Shown here: positions 1-11,571 of the stretch, piece by piece
Position numbering within the stretch: the first letter of the stretch is position 1
How the letters are laid out: every line of letters starts with the position of its first letter
NCBI GenBank assembly: GCA_038093975.1
Contig: JBBPTG010000005.1
Span: forward strand, 186,001 to 250,000
DNA length: 64,000 nucleotides
Direction: 5' to 3'
Origin: Chalciporus piperatus
Taxonomy: Eukaryota > Basidiomycota > Agaricomycetes > Boletales > Boletaceae
Notes under the pieces: model-generated
Told to the model about the DNA's origin: nothing
The model's database searches: none
What the model saw: the letters and a program-made list of their open reading frames with translations, nothing else
Made by a program: the position numbers and the translations under genes

Positions 1-401
1 GTGTTGTCTTGCCTCCTTCCCCTCCCCCCTCCCCTCCCCTCACCGTCTGCCACCATCCTGGCGCGATCGATCCTGCTTCTCTCCCAGAATCTTCTGTGAC
101 GCAGGAGGTTATTTCTGCTGCACCACCCGCAGAATCCTTAGGTAATCCTCAGCCGACAACGGTCATTCTCGCTCCCACTATAATCATATATCAAGAGCAG
201 CAGCAACGCCAGGAGCAGTGCTCCCCTGCTAAGGCAGTCGAACTCCCGTCACCGGAAGGCGGGATCGCAAAGCCGCGGAAACGTCGGTCCCATTCCCTCA
301 TTGAAACTGCCTCTTGTATTATCACTGGCGTTCTCGTTGGCGCCTTTGTCACTCTTTGCATCATCAACTCCCAACGACGCACTCTCATTTACGTTACCTA
401 A
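1..401 (+). CDS. 3' end of an unknown single-pass membrane protein (partial)
   Basis: The frame is open from the window edge to a stop at 399-401, so only the C-terminal part of a gene is present. The visible protein starts proline-rich, continues with a low-complexity stretch rich in Ser, Pro and Gln, and ends in a basic run (KPRKRR) followed by one hydrophobic helix (SCIITGVLVGAFVTLCII) and a short tail. This suggests a C-terminally anchored or type I membrane protein with its bulk upstream of the window. The family is not recognised. The start and any upstream introns lie outside the window. Confidence 0.5.
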   Translation, partial: VVLPPSPPPSPPLTVCHHPGAIDPASLPESSVTQEVISAAPPAESLGNPQPTTVILAPTIIIYQEQQQRQEQCSPAKAVELPSPEGGIAKPRKRRSHSLIETASCIITGVLVGAFVTLCIINSQRRTLIYVT

Positions 402-694
402 ACCACTTTTAGCCCCCACTCACGCTCTTTACACGCACGGCAGAGAAAGCAATATCACCAGACTGTATCAGTACAGATTATCTTATGCTGGTATTTATAC
501 GAGCTGGACTCTGGCAGTATTCTGGCTACCTTCAGCTACAATTATAGCTAGTTGATGACGTTGTACATGTACTACTTGTGTACTACTATGTACAACTTGA
601 CGAAAATGCAAACAATGTACCAAGTAAATAAATCCTGACGCGATGAGCAAGCCATGAGTTGAGACATCACTCACCGGCACCTCACTCGACGGTC

Positions 695-2415
695 ATGAAC
701 TTGCTTTCCTCCCAATCCCATCGGACCCAACTCATCCTCACCGCAGTGTCAGCCTGCGTGGTTACTTCTACGTTATTCACCGTCTACACCGCGTACCGCA
801 GAAAGGAACGGCGTAGAGACCTCAACGAGGATGTACTTCGGTCGATCTCTTCTCTCAAAGAGTCTACAAACAATGACCTGCCGACGCCCGAAGAACCCAT
901 AGTCGAAGAAACGTACATACGTGCCAACCGCATAGGTGGCTACGATGAAGACCTCATCCGAGAACAGCTCTCCCGAAACTACTCGTTCTTCGGTGAGGAG
1001 GGCATGGCCCGTGTCCGTGCTGGATCAGTCGTCGTCGTGGGTTGCGGGGGCGTCGGTAGCTGGGCTGCTGTCATGTTAGTTCGATCGTGCGTAGAGCGTA
1101 TACTTTTCATCTTGGTGCTCGGCTGACTCGGCGTGAAACGCAATATGTAGCGGGGTGTCGAAAATACGGCTCGTCGACTTTGACTACGTGACATTGTCGT
1201 CCCTCAATCGACATGCAACAGCTACGCTCGCGGACGTTGGAACTCCCAAGGTCGGATGCATAGAACGGACCTTGAAGCAGATCTCGCGCTGGGTTGAGGT
1301 GGATAGCAGAGTGGAGATCTGGAGGAAGGAAGAAGGCGGCAAACTACTGGAAGGCGTTGACTGGGTTATTGGTAGGTCGGGTGGTCTCGAGTACAGCTTG
1401 GTTTCATGCTTCTCATCCTCAGACGCAATCGACAATATCACGACAAAGGTTGACCTACTTAAATATTGCCATGACCATAATATCAAGGTACATCTCACGC
1501 TCTGGACATCGTTTGTGATCGAACCTCAGTCGTTGCTCACAGGTGTTCTCTTCCATGGGTGCTGGCGCCAAGTGCGACCCTACCCGTGTCCAAATTAGTG
1601 ATATATCCTACACCATTTATGACCCGCTTGCGCGTTCTGTGAGGCGGAGACTCCGTCTAGAAGGTGTCTCGTCAGGCATCCCCGTGGTCTACTCCACAGA
1701 GGTTCCAGGAGACGTTAAGTTGGCTCCATTATCCGAGGAAGAGTTCCAAAAGGGCAACGTCAAGGAATTGGGTGTATTCGACGACTTCAGAGTTCGAATA
1801 CTTCCCGTATTTGGTACGTGACATACTTTGCTCTCTCGTCTCGACGCGGTCATTCCCTCACCGTGTTTCGCAGGCCCCCTGCCATCTCTGTTTGGCTTGC
1901 ACATTGCCACCTACGTGATCTGCGAGCTGGCAGGGAAGCCCATATTGAACCCTCTACCCATCAAAAATCGCAGGAAACTCTGCGAACGTCTCCTCCGTGA
2001 CCTCCTCCACCGTGAATCAAAGTTTGTCGGCGAGCAAATCAAGTATGTGGAGCCCCTTTCAGTTTCATCGATTCAGCATATTGACGGTCAAATTAGTAAA
2101 TTACCAATCGACGAGGATGACGTTGCCCTCATATTCGAAGACTTACACCTCGGACGATCGGTCGTGCCACCGCACAACGTGCCAGCGCGGCCCCAGCTTC
2201 TCCGCTGGGACCCAACGAAACCGCTGACTCCTGAAAATTGCGTCGTATTCGAGCTCGCAGAAGCGGAAAATCACTCGAAAGAGTGTCTTGGTATTGGGAA
2301 TGCTGCAGGGCCTCGCACGCCGGCGGAGGTATGGGGTGATGGAGTACAACGCGTCGTCGATAGGAACGCGGGAGAAATCGAAAAGTATCGCGCATGGGTG
2401 GGGCTTGAAGCCTGA
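695..2415 (+). CDS. tRNA threonylcarbamoyladenosine dehydratase (TcdA/Tcd1-Tcd2 type, E1-like)
   Basis: E1/ThiF-fold enzyme that uses ATP to cyclise t6A at position 37 of ANN-decoding tRNAs into ct6A. The first ATG (695) gives a hydrophobic helix near residues 10-30 (LILTAVSACVVTSTLFTVY). Yeast Tcd1 and Tcd2 also have a membrane anchor and sit on the mitochondrial outer membrane. Next come the family motif NRIGGYDEDLIREQLSRNYSF and the nucleotide-binding loop VVVVGCGGVGSW. After an intron (about 1075-1157) follow IRLVDFDYVTLSSLNRHA, then GAGAKCDPTRV with its cysteine, SVRRRLR, and a C-terminal domain starting GPLPSLFGLHIATYVI. At least four introns are needed. All key motifs are intact, so the gene looks functional. 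Confidence 0.9.
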
Positions 2416-2696
2416 CACGGCGGCCTCCTGGTTTCAACGGACGTATGCAGCTGGCGTAGTTATTTGCTGAACCATCAGTGTGCAGTATTTTCTCCTGTTC
2501 GATGGCATCCTTGTAATCCTTGAAGTTATTTGACGATACAAACTATGGAAGGGATTGTGCGTACGTACATTCATGGAGGATTTCCGAAATAGGATATGTT
2601 TTCGACACGTGGGAAGGAGTACGCCCCTGCTTCCAGCGCACTACAAAGTACAGTACACACTGTACAACGACTACGCGCATTTCGCTGTGCATCACG

Positions 2697-3791
2697 ATGG
2701 CATACATTGCCGTGGACGCAGACGAGGTAAGTTGACCCTGAAAGCAGCCTTTTCTTGCGCGTGATTGACCTGTTTGTAGCACCTAGAGGAGGGCCCTGAG
2801 GGTCTCGAGTTCAAATGTAAATATCTGGCGTTCATATGCACATGTATCCTCTCTCAAACTTTCGTTTCTATAGCATTCCTTGGTAGCAATCCAGTCAACG
2901 GTACAACACAGCCCACTGCTTCCAACCTCGACAGAGGTGTGTTGGTCTTCAAGCTCCCATGACGCGTCTAATATAGTGGTGCAGGGTATCTAGCCGACCA
3001 TGGAGCTTCACAAAGCGGACCCTCCGGCTTTTGGACAATCGAATACTATCAACCTTATTTCGATGTCGACACATCTACAGTCTTGAAACGCTGTTATACA
3101 ACTCTGCTCCCACACTCTCCATCTTATCTTACCTCCCTTTCCGCTGGCTCTGACCTATATGGACCTTTCTGGGTCTCCACGACGTTATTTCTCGCGCTTT
3201 TCCTCTCCTCTTCACTCGCTGCCAGTATCTCCAAATACCTATCCGCGCCCGGAGCAGAATACGACTATGACTTTGGGCTCTTGGGCCTCGCCGCGACGAT
3301 TGTTTACGCGTACAGCTTTGGAGTACCGATGGCACTTTGGCTTGCCTTGCGGTACCTAGGGGTCGGTGAGTGGGGCATCGTGGACGCGCTTGGAATATGG
3401 GGATACGCGCAATTCGTATGGATCCCTGTCTCTGTAGGTTCTCTTGTTTACGAAGGAAAATCTTCCTGTGTTAACTGGCATAACAGGTCTTGTGCGTAAT
3501 ACCAGAACCAATCACTCGCTGGGTTCTCGTCGGTGTTGCATTTGGTCTTTCTGGGTATTCTCTCGCGGCGAACGTTTACCCTATCCTCGCGAGTGTAAGT
3601 AGTACCGACCTGATGGGTTGTATCATGTTCTCTGTCGCTAAAACACCTCTCAGGCGGATGCCAAAGCTACACGTCTTCTCATCATCGCCATTGGTGCACT
3701 ACACGTCGGCCTTGCACTCGCATTCAAAGTATTGTTCTTTAGCTACTACGTGGTTGGCGATCCCAGCCCAGGAAGCGACCCTTTGCGGTAG
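2697..3791 (+). CDS. YIP1-family Golgi membrane protein (YIPF1/2-like)
   Basis: YIP1-domain proteins span Golgi or ER-Golgi membranes several times and bind Rab/Ypt GTPases. The start (MAYIAVDADE) is followed by a 5' intron, and further introns lie at about 2818-2873, 2932-2987, 3433-3486 and 3595-3654. The soluble N-terminus contains GFWTIEYYQPYFDVDT, typical of YIPF1/2-like proteins, followed by about five hydrophobic segments (SDLYGPFWVSTTLFLALFL, LAATIVYAYSFGVPMALWLA, FVWIPVSVLCVIP, WVLVGVAFGLSGYSLAANV, LLIIAIGALHVGLALAFKVL). Splicing keeps one frame to the TAG at 3789. It lies 280 bp downstream of the tRNA dehydratase on the same strand. The family is clear; the exact yeast counterpart is not assigned. 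Confidence 0.88.
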
Positions 3792-4201
3792 TATACTCGA
3801 TTGTATTGTACTTGTCATGAACTCGGAAAGTCAGAAGGCAGACACGAGATCCTCTTTCTCATTCGGAGACGATATTGTCATTTGTACGCACACTTGGTGC
3901 TGTCCTTTGAATGCTAGCCAGGCTGCTTGGCCATGCAGTACATCTTCGTGTCAAGTTCTGAAACAGCGGTGAGTGAGGTCACCGCGTGTGTATGTATCGA
4001 TTGCGTGACGCGTGAGTTCCTTGCGAAAATGAGACCGCTCACTGAGCCTCAGTGACTTTCACGTTCCTTTGATCCCAGTTTTGCTCTATTTCTTCGTCAA
4101 CCACGCGTCCACGTCGTGCACTTACCAGTATTACTACGCACGCACTCAAAGTAACTCACTTGAGGTCCAATACCAACTCGACAGGGGTTCTGGCTTGAAC
4201 A
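3792..4201 (+). other. intergenic, no gene seen
   Basis: About 410 bp between the YIP1-family gene and the permease. The open frames here are short and lack family motifs or sensible splice partners. It presumably holds the 3' UTR of the first gene and the promoter of the next. No repeat was seen. Confidence 0.5.
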
Positions 4202-6903
4202 ATGGACGCGACACCAGTGACCGACACTGGCTTGGGTTTGCCATGCTACAGTGGCTCCTCGACGGGCAGTACGTGAACTTTCGTGCCCCAATCCTGCGTT
4301 TGTTAACCACAGTTCAGTACATGCCAATGGGAGTCTTCCAAACCCCCCACCCACCTTTGACGAATCTCAGTTCGACATCATTCTTCGTCGCCAGCGAAGC
4401 CGCACATCAGGCAAACCCAAGCTCGGAGCGCTTCCATCACGCTTTTTGAATCTCACCAACGACTTCGAGTTCGCTGGGTGGGGTTCGATCTTTAGAATTG
4501 CACTTTCCCCAGACGATCTCACCCATGGTCACAATACACTTGTCGAGCTAAGCAGTCAGCGAGTTTTAGGGCAATTTGAGGCTAGCGCACTCGCTGCTAA
4601 TGACATCTTGGGTGGTGTATTCTATACGGTCCCCAGCGTGTTCGCTATATCTGGGGTATAGTGAGTCGTCGATAACTTGTTTTGCTCTTCCATAACTCAT
4701 TTTGTCCTCATAATCTCAAGCTCGCCGATCTCCATGTTCGTTGCAACACTGACTCTCTTTCTTTGGCGTCCGATCATGGAAGAGCTGGGTGCAGCCCTTC
4801 CTATAAGTGGAGCACCTTACACTTATCTGTAAGGCATTCTGCGAGATTTCACTTGAAACAGCATTGCTAACATGACTTCAACACGGCAGGTTAAATGGGT
4901 CATCGAAGGCTGTTGCACTTGTTGGAGCGGCGCTTCTCCTCCTCGATTTTGCAGCAACTGCCGTTGTATCAGCTGCAACCGCTACCTCATACCTTGCCGG
5001 AGAGGTCACCATACCATTTCCCCTCTATATTGGTGCTTTGCTTGTATTCGTTTTGTTCACTGCAGTGAGCCTCATGGGGCTGAGGGAGAGCGCACGGGTA
5101 GCAAGTGGCGTGCTCGCGTTCCACGTGCGTCATTAAGTGCTTCGAGCTCGAGGTGTTACTGAACTCGAGTGTATGAAGCTCGTCACCATGTTGGCCCTTG
5201 CGATTGCTTCCATCGCTGCATGGGGTTCTCTTGGTACTATCCAGCTCCGAGAAAACTGGATCGCAGGCCAGGCAGGATTGCACTCGCCTGCATCCATTCT
5301 TAAGCAAGTTTTCAACGGCGTCTGCATTGGTATGCTTGGGTTGACTGGGTTTGAATGTATGTACGTTCGACTATTGTAAATACGCTGCTTACAGGAAATT
5401 ACTGCAGGTTCTCCTGCATATGCAGCCAAGATGCGGCCAGGCACTTACCCAAGTGTTCTACGCAACCTTCATATTTCAACTATGATCCTGAGTCCTATGA
5501 TGATGCTATTTGTGCTCGCTTTACTCCCGTTGAACGCTCAGGCGCAAGAAAACGTGCTTAGTTTGCTAGCCCAAAAGGTATGATTGGTGTTCTTCCCTTT
5601 GTGTTCTTTCCGACCGTTTGGAAATTAGGCAGCGGGTCGCTGGCTGCGGATATGGGTTGCTACGGATGCAGTGGTTGTTCTGTGTGCAGGAGTTCTCACT
5701 GGTATGGCGACACTCCATTACCACTACGTTCTTATAACTTCTAACATCCGAGTCCATAGGCATCACAAGCGCTTGTGAACTTCTGGCTGAGCTGGCATAT
5801 GACTATGTTCTGCCTCGCGCATTTCTAGCCGCTCTCCCATACACAGGGGCGCTGTATGTTGCTGTTCTATCCTTTGTCGCCTTTAGTGGTGCAATCTATG
5901 CCAGCACTGGTGCAAATCTCATTGTCGTCTCGAAGATGTAAGTGATACACGAACCAGACTCTACCTACCATTCATTGACGGCATATCGTAGGTTTTCGGT
6001 GACGTGGCTCGCTGTCATGACCCTCTTCCCCTTATCACTTATTCTTCTGCGTTTCTCGCGGCCACGACTGCCTCGTTATACACGAAGTGCATTGTCGTGT
6101 GTGATTGGGGCTGTCCTGGTGGCGATAGTAGTCTTTGCGGGAAACATCGCGATAGACCCTACGATCGCCGGGTGGGGTTTCCTTTTTTCTCGTCTTGATG
6201 CGCACAGTTGATCGTTTCCAGCTGGTTTGCACTCTACTTTTTAGTGTTGGTCGTCTTCTTCTCGATCTCGGATAACAAGGTTGCAATTTTGCGGTGGATT
6301 TATTGGACCTATGATCAAGTCCCCCTCCTCCACCGACTGCGCCCTACACAGAATTGGGGAAGCGCTTTAATCCGCGCGATGAAGAGACTTAAGAAGCAGG
6401 AAGTTTGTTTGTTGGTGAAGACTGACGAGGTATGGGAGGGATGAGTTTTTGATACCTTGACAGAGTGCTGATTGTTACATTCAGATCGACCAGTTGTTCA
6501 ATATGATCCTATACGTTCAACGGAATGAGGAGACGTCATGTCTGAAGATAGTCCACTTCTGCGAAGGAGAGGTGCCGTCGGAAATGGAGGCCAATGCAAA
6601 GAGTATGTGACGCTCGTCTTTCTCTCGGAGATATTACTAGGTCTGACCACTTGATAGTTTTGGATGAGGCGTTCCCCGACATCACTGTAGATCTGGTACG
6701 ATTTTCTCTTCTCGCGTTACGAGACGTCCGAACTAAGTACACCCTCGTTTCAGATGCTTGTCGAAGGGGATTTCAATCCGCAAACGGTGGCAGCGCTTGC
6801 ACATCGCCTTCAGATTCCGACATCATTGATGTTCATGTGTTGTCCTGGACCAAGGCATCCTTATCCTGTGGCTGACTTTGGGACCAGGATTATTAGTCTC
6901 TAG
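4202..6903 (+). CDS. APC-superfamily amino-acid permease with a soluble C-terminal domain
   Basis: Secondary transporter of the amino acid-polyamine-organocation superfamily. Translation starts in a short first exon at 4202; an intron at 4269-4317 joins it to an N-terminal region ending DILGGVFYTVPSVFAISGVY. About twelve hydrophobic segments follow, including LLLDFAATAVVSAATATSYL, LYIGALLVFVLFTAVSLMGL, the mid-protein motif IGMLGLTGFE, and AVVVLCAGVLTGITSACELL. After the membrane part, three small exons encode roughly 100 soluble residues (LLVKTDEIDQLFNMILYVQR, then LHRLQIPTSLMFMCCPGP). This resembles the cytosolic domain on some bacterial and fungal APC permeases related to universal stress proteins. 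At least nine introns are needed. The substrate cannot be told from sequence. Confidence 0.85.
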
Positions 6904-7071
6904 ATTGATCGTTTCGTTCTTGCATTGTGCATCACATTCTGTAGCATATTTGTTGCATAAGAGTTTCTTGAGGCTGGAGTCTGCTTCCGAGTCCGACTGG
7001 GCGCTACACTTCTCACGCGCACGCGCCTCTCTCTTGACCATTGCGATAACAAAGTGCAAGTAGCCTCCGCT

Positions 7072-7358
7072 ATGGCTCAAAAGCTACATCCCCAAGCTCA
7101 GAGGCTCCGGACAATCATTGTCACAGTTCCTATTATCGGTGCGACTGCATGTGCGTCCCGGCAGACTCGTTCAACACAACTTGGAAGACGGCTAACTGGG
7201 CATGTCATGGGCTTCCAACAGATGTCTTGTACGACCGGCTTGTGAATGGAAAGCCCCAGAGAACCATACCACGAGGTACTGAGCCAGCCGAAAGGGACGA
7301 GGGCACGCATGGTAGAACAACGGGCACAACCGGGGACTCCAAACCGAGCGAATCATAA
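7072..7358 (+). CDS. small single-pass membrane protein (71 aa, two exons)
   Basis: Starts at ATG 7072. The first exon runs to about 7151 and an intron ending at about 7220 (ccaacag) joins it to the second, giving 71 residues. The N-terminus is basic and amphipathic (MAQKLHPQAQRLR), followed by one hydrophobic segment (TIIVTVPIIGATAYVLY) and a charged tail rich in Gly, Thr, Arg and Glu (RTIPRGTEPAERDEG). This layout suits a small mitochondrial inner-membrane or ER protein. The family is not recognised. It lies 168 bp downstream of the permease and converges on MIC10 with a gap of about 160 bp. Confidence 0.6.
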
Positions 7359-7517
7359 GTACTGAGTACTGAGATTTTGTTTGCCAACCATGGATGGTAG
7401 ATGCCTCTATGTTATGTGTTGAAGGACAGGGCGAGACTTCTAAATTGCATGTCCTACGCTGACAACTGAACACCGTCCCGAACCCAATCCTCGCCGAATG
7501 ACAGCAGCGAGACAACG

Positions 7518-7984
7518 CTACTGTTTGTTCTCCTCCAGTTGTGTTATGATGCGGGTGCCGGGTACACGTGCGGGGTTGAATGAGCGGTCGCAGTCGGCGT
7601 AGGCAGTTCCCATGCCGAAGCCTGTTGAGAGTGCTATGGGCCAGGTGCGTCCTAGGGGAGAGCGTGAGGTGTGAGTGAATCGCGTGCAGTGCCGGGTAAT
7701 GACGAACTTCGGAAGAGAATCACGGAGGCAACCACTCCGATACCAAAGCCTACACCACTGTTGGCAGGTCAGCTGGGGAGCGTAAAAGACGTGGAGGCAA
7801 CATACGTTTTGACCAAGAGATCGGCCACTGAGGGTGGAAAGTTAGAGTGAGACGAAGGGACGAATTATGGACCTACAACACCGGTCGTACTGGACTGAGT
7901 GTGAGTGAAGGATATAAGCTGTGGTACCAGAGATTATCTTACCTTTTGGCTGACTTTGTTCTCGCTGGAGGTCGGTTGAGACAT
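7518..7984 (-). CDS. MIC10: MICOS complex subunit MIC10
   Basis: MIC10 bends the mitochondrial inner membrane at crista junctions as a hairpin with two glycine-rich membrane segments. Five exons (7984-7943, 7889-7877, 7827-7806, 7757-7708, 7651-7518) add up to 261 nt, or 86 residues plus stop. Both hairpin helices carry the glycine motifs (KTGVGFGIGVVASVILF and ALSTGFGMGTAYADC), joined by a basic loop (RRRTWP). They are followed by the DRSFNP and VPGTRI elements typical of the family. Exon 2 is only 13 nt and encodes YDRC plus part of the next codon. Length and motifs match fungal MIC10 well. The gene is divergent from BRO1, with 130 bp between start codons. Confidence 0.92.
7877..7889 (-). 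other. 13-nt microexon of MIC10
   Basis: On the minus strand this block follows the acceptor context cactcagtccag and precedes the donor gtaggt. Including it gives QK-YDRCL-ADLLVK, the spacing and Y/W-D motif expected in MIC10. Leaving it out shifts the frame. A different 13-nt choice (acceptor five bases earlier) also keeps the frame but encodes SSTTV, which lacks the conserved aromatic-Asp pair. Confidence 0.75.
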
Positions 7985-8114
7985 GGAGGGATGGAAACAA
8001 ACACGAACCAACACCGAGCTCACTTGGACGTGACCAGCCGGACCAACTCATGCGCAGCTCGACCCAGCTTGTCCACTCACCATTTCTTGTCAGAGCCTCC
8101 TCTCGCAGTGAACG

Positions 8115-11100
8115 ATGTCCTCGCATCAGTCGCCGATGATTTCGATCCCCAAGAAGACCACAGAGGAGGTCGATTGGACCACACCAATACGTAATCTAAT
8201 CGTAAAGTCTTATGGCGAGAAACCAGACACATACGCTCAGGAATGCCAGGCCCTACAGAGATGTAGACAAGACGCTGTAAAGGGCGCTGGGAGCGACATG
8301 ACCGGTGCCTTCCGAATCCCTGCCCTCACCTACGCCAATTGCTGATCCATTCACAGGTCGCGATCTACTGTACAAGTACTTTGGCCAGCTCGAACTGCTC
8401 GAGCTGCGTTTCTCAGAAATCCGTGTCAACTTCTCGTGGCACGATGCGTTCACGAACAAAGTCACCACGCAACAGTCCATTGCGTTCGAGAAGGCCTCCG
8501 TTTTGTTCCAGATTGCGGCCACACACTCCGCCATCGCCGCGTCTCAGAATAGGTCAGACCCAGAGGGTTTGAAGCTCGCATTCCACTACTTCCGAACGTG
8601 TGCAGGCATGCTCACGTACGTCAACGAGAACTTCTTGCATGCACCTTCCACAGATCTCAGTCGCGAGGTGATCAAGCTCTTGGTTGGGATCATCCTCGCA
8701 CAAGCGACCGAGGTCTTTCTCGAGAAATGTATCGCCGAGAAGAAAACAAACACACTCGTGTCCAAGATTGCCTCTCAGGCTGCGTCCATGTATTCATCAT
8801 TGTCGGAAGAAGTGAAAGATTTCATGGGCAAGGGTATATTCGATCGCAACTGGGTCACTCTCATTCAGGTACACTTTGATATTCGGACCTATCTGTCCTT
8901 CATCTCATCCCTCGTCAGATAAAGTCCAAGTTGTTCGGTTCAATCGCCCAGTTCTATCGTGCGCAGGTCGACAACAAAGCAGGAATCCACGGTGATTCGC
9001 TCGTGCGGTTTACTCTCGCAGAAACACTCGCCAAAGAAAGCCACCGCACAGCCCAGTCATTCTCTGCAGTTTGGACGCACGTATCACCCACTCTGCCTGC
9101 CGACGCAGGGCCCTCCATCCTCGAGCGTACCAAATCTCACCTCCAAGTCTGCACTGATCGCAAGAACGAGGCGCAGCGTGACAACGACCTTATCTACAAC
9201 GCCGTTCTTCCTTCTCAAGACACTCTCCCCAGCATCGACAAGATGGCAGTGGCTACTCCCATCACGATTCAAGAAGTCTACAGCACTCCCGAGGTGCAAA
9301 AGATCATTGGGACGGACATCTTTATCAAGCTCATCCCGCTTAGCGTACACGAGAGCGCCAGTGTGTACTCCGAGGAGAAAGCCAAGTTGGTTCGGAAGGA
9401 GGTTGAGAACGCCGAAAGTGCCGAGGTAGAAGTGCGCAGTGCGCTTGAAGCAATGGGGGTCCAGGAAGGTCTCGGGAGGTTCAAGGCCATGACAGAGGGA
9501 GGAATCGGTGGTGAGGATGAGATCCCCCTTGAAGTCCGGCGCTGGCGAGACGATATCACTGTTATGGAGGACAGAGAAAGCGTTGACACTCTCATGCGGG
9601 AGTTGTCCCGCCTCAAGGACGGTGTCAAGTCCGAACTCGAGTCCATCTCTCGAGACCTGGAGAACGAATCCCGCGAATGCGAGACGATGAGGGTCAAGTA
9701 TGACCATTTGTGGACGCAGGAGCCATCGGCATCTCTGAACAAATCTTTGCGACAAGATCTCAAGTCTCACATGACCGCCCTCGATGCCGCGGCGGGCTCG
9801 GACCAGCAGGTGTATGCCATTTGGGACTCCGTGAAGGGAGATATTGGGTTGTTGTTGTCAACTGGTCTCGAAGAGCTCTTCCGCGCCAGCGCACAAGGTG
9901 GTGGTGGCACGGAAAGCCTCCTTGACTTGGAAATTAGCACGGAAGCTCGCGACGAGCAAGAACGCGCACGGATTGGGCAGTACACGAGCGAGATCGAAGA
10001 ACGTCTCGGAAGGATAAAGAAGATTGCGTACGAACGAAATGAGGTCCTCAAAGACCTCAAAGACAAGGTAACCTCTACTTGTGATGCGGGCCTTTTACGT
10101 CGCTCACATGTGTCTAGATCCAAGCGGACGACGTGTCACATCTTCTTCTCCTTAATCGCCGCAACACGGGCTCAGACGGCACGATATTCGCCGCCGAACT
10201 CGAGAAGTTCAGACCATATCAACAACGGTTGACTGCTACCGTGCATCACCAGCAGATCGCACTTGAGGAGATTCAGAGCCTTTGGAAGGGTCTGCGGGAT
10301 ATTGCGGGACGTGGTCAGGGTGCAAAGAAGTGGGAAGAGCGAGAGAAACGGAAGAAGGACACGGTCCGACGGATCTCGCGTGCACGCGAAGGCTACATGG
10401 AAGTCCGAGATGGATTGACGTGGGTTCATTTCCGACGATGAGTTTGACTGACCTAATTCTCACTGACACCCATCTATTCACAGGAAGGGGCTACAATTCT
10501 ACAACCAACTGACAGAGCTGAGTGCGACCCTCACTCGCAACCTTAAGACGTTCGTTTCAGACCGACGCTCTGAGCGCGACAGGCTAGCTGGGCAAGCAGA
10601 GGTTCAACGGCGGTTATCCTCAGCCAAACCACCCCTCCCTCCAAGTGATACCAAACCGCCCGTGCCACCACCGCCCCGTTCACCGGCTTCCATCGAGGCG
10701 TCATTTGCTTCCATGAATTTCCAAGGTGGTATGAGCCGTCCATCTCCGCCGGCTAAGCCTCCTCAACCTACATCCTACACGAATCCAATTCCGCCAGCCC
10801 CTGTCCCGCGTCCCTCCTCGTATCTCCCTCCCCCTCCCACTCAGTTACCACGCACGTCGTACGCAGCACCAAGCCCACCTTCAGATCCGTATGCAAGTCT
10901 CGGACTGCTTGGCTCGACGACGCAGTACTCTCGTCCGCCATCGCAGCCTCAAACATCCGTTCCACCAGCAGCTCCTCAACAAAGACAGCCGTCGTTCTTA
11001 CCACCTCTCCCTCCGCAGACGCAGACGCAGTCTTCCCATCAGTATGCATCGCAGGGATACTCGACAGGCTCGGCGTTCCCGGCACCACCACCACTGGCAC

Positions 11101-11240
11101 CACATCACATGCAATATTCGTCTCCGCCGCCTCCTACGAGCACTGCGCCACGACCACCACCGTCACAGTATCAGCCTATGCCTCCTCTGCCACCTCCACA
11201 GGGGTACAGTAGTCAATACTATCAGAGCTATGGACGTTGA
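8115..11240 (+). CDS. BRO1: BRO1 vacuolar-sorting protein (ALIX family)
   Basis: BRO1/ALIX proteins bind ESCRT-III on endosomes and link it to deubiquitination and cargo sorting into multivesicular bodies. The start at 8115 gives a first exon with MISIPKKTTEEVDW and KSYGEKPDTYAQE. A short intron then joins to the BRO1 domain (GRDLLYKYFGQLELLELRF, FSWHDAF, FEKASVLFQIAATHSAIA, NENFLHAPSTDLSREV). After an intron near 8867-8921 comes the coiled-coil V-domain (KAGIHGDSLVRFTLAETL to about 10440). The last exon is a Pro/Ser/Tyr/Gln-rich tail containing PPLPP and YASLGLL-type segments. In this family such a tail recruits the Doa4-type deubiquitinase. The W-x-x-x-I pattern and KSYG near the N-terminus favour BRO1 over PalA/RIM20. 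Confidence 0.9.
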
Positions 11241-11571
11241 GAGTCCCAAAGTACCCACAGAGTTGCTGTAGAAGAGATGATAATGCGGAATTAGCCATTG
11301 TATCCCTATTGCACCCCTTTTGCCAGTTGCATCTTCCTAGGACACCATTTCAGTAAGACCTTTTGCGACTAGTCGCTATTGCCAGTTGCCGCTATGCTGC
11401 GGATACGAGTCCATCAATCACCTTTCACGTACGCCAACACGATCGTCGGCGACCCTTGATTGTGGAAATTCGTATAAATATAATTCTATTGCGAGTATTA
11501 CTGTATGTTACAACGATGCAATAAATCAAGCTTGAATAATCAAAGTCCCATGTAGCGATAAAAAGAGTGTA
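11241..11571 (+). other. convergent 3' UTR region
   Basis: About 330 bp between the stop codons of BRO1 (+) and the WD40-kinase (-). AT-rich towards 11460-11530, with no open frame carrying recognisable motifs. Probably the overlapping 3' ends of both transcripts. Confidence 0.5.

Noticed and set aside
9084..9770. 228-codon minus-strand open frame
   Set aside because: It is antisense to the BRO1 coiled-coil exon, has no motifs, and arises from biased codon use on the plus strand.
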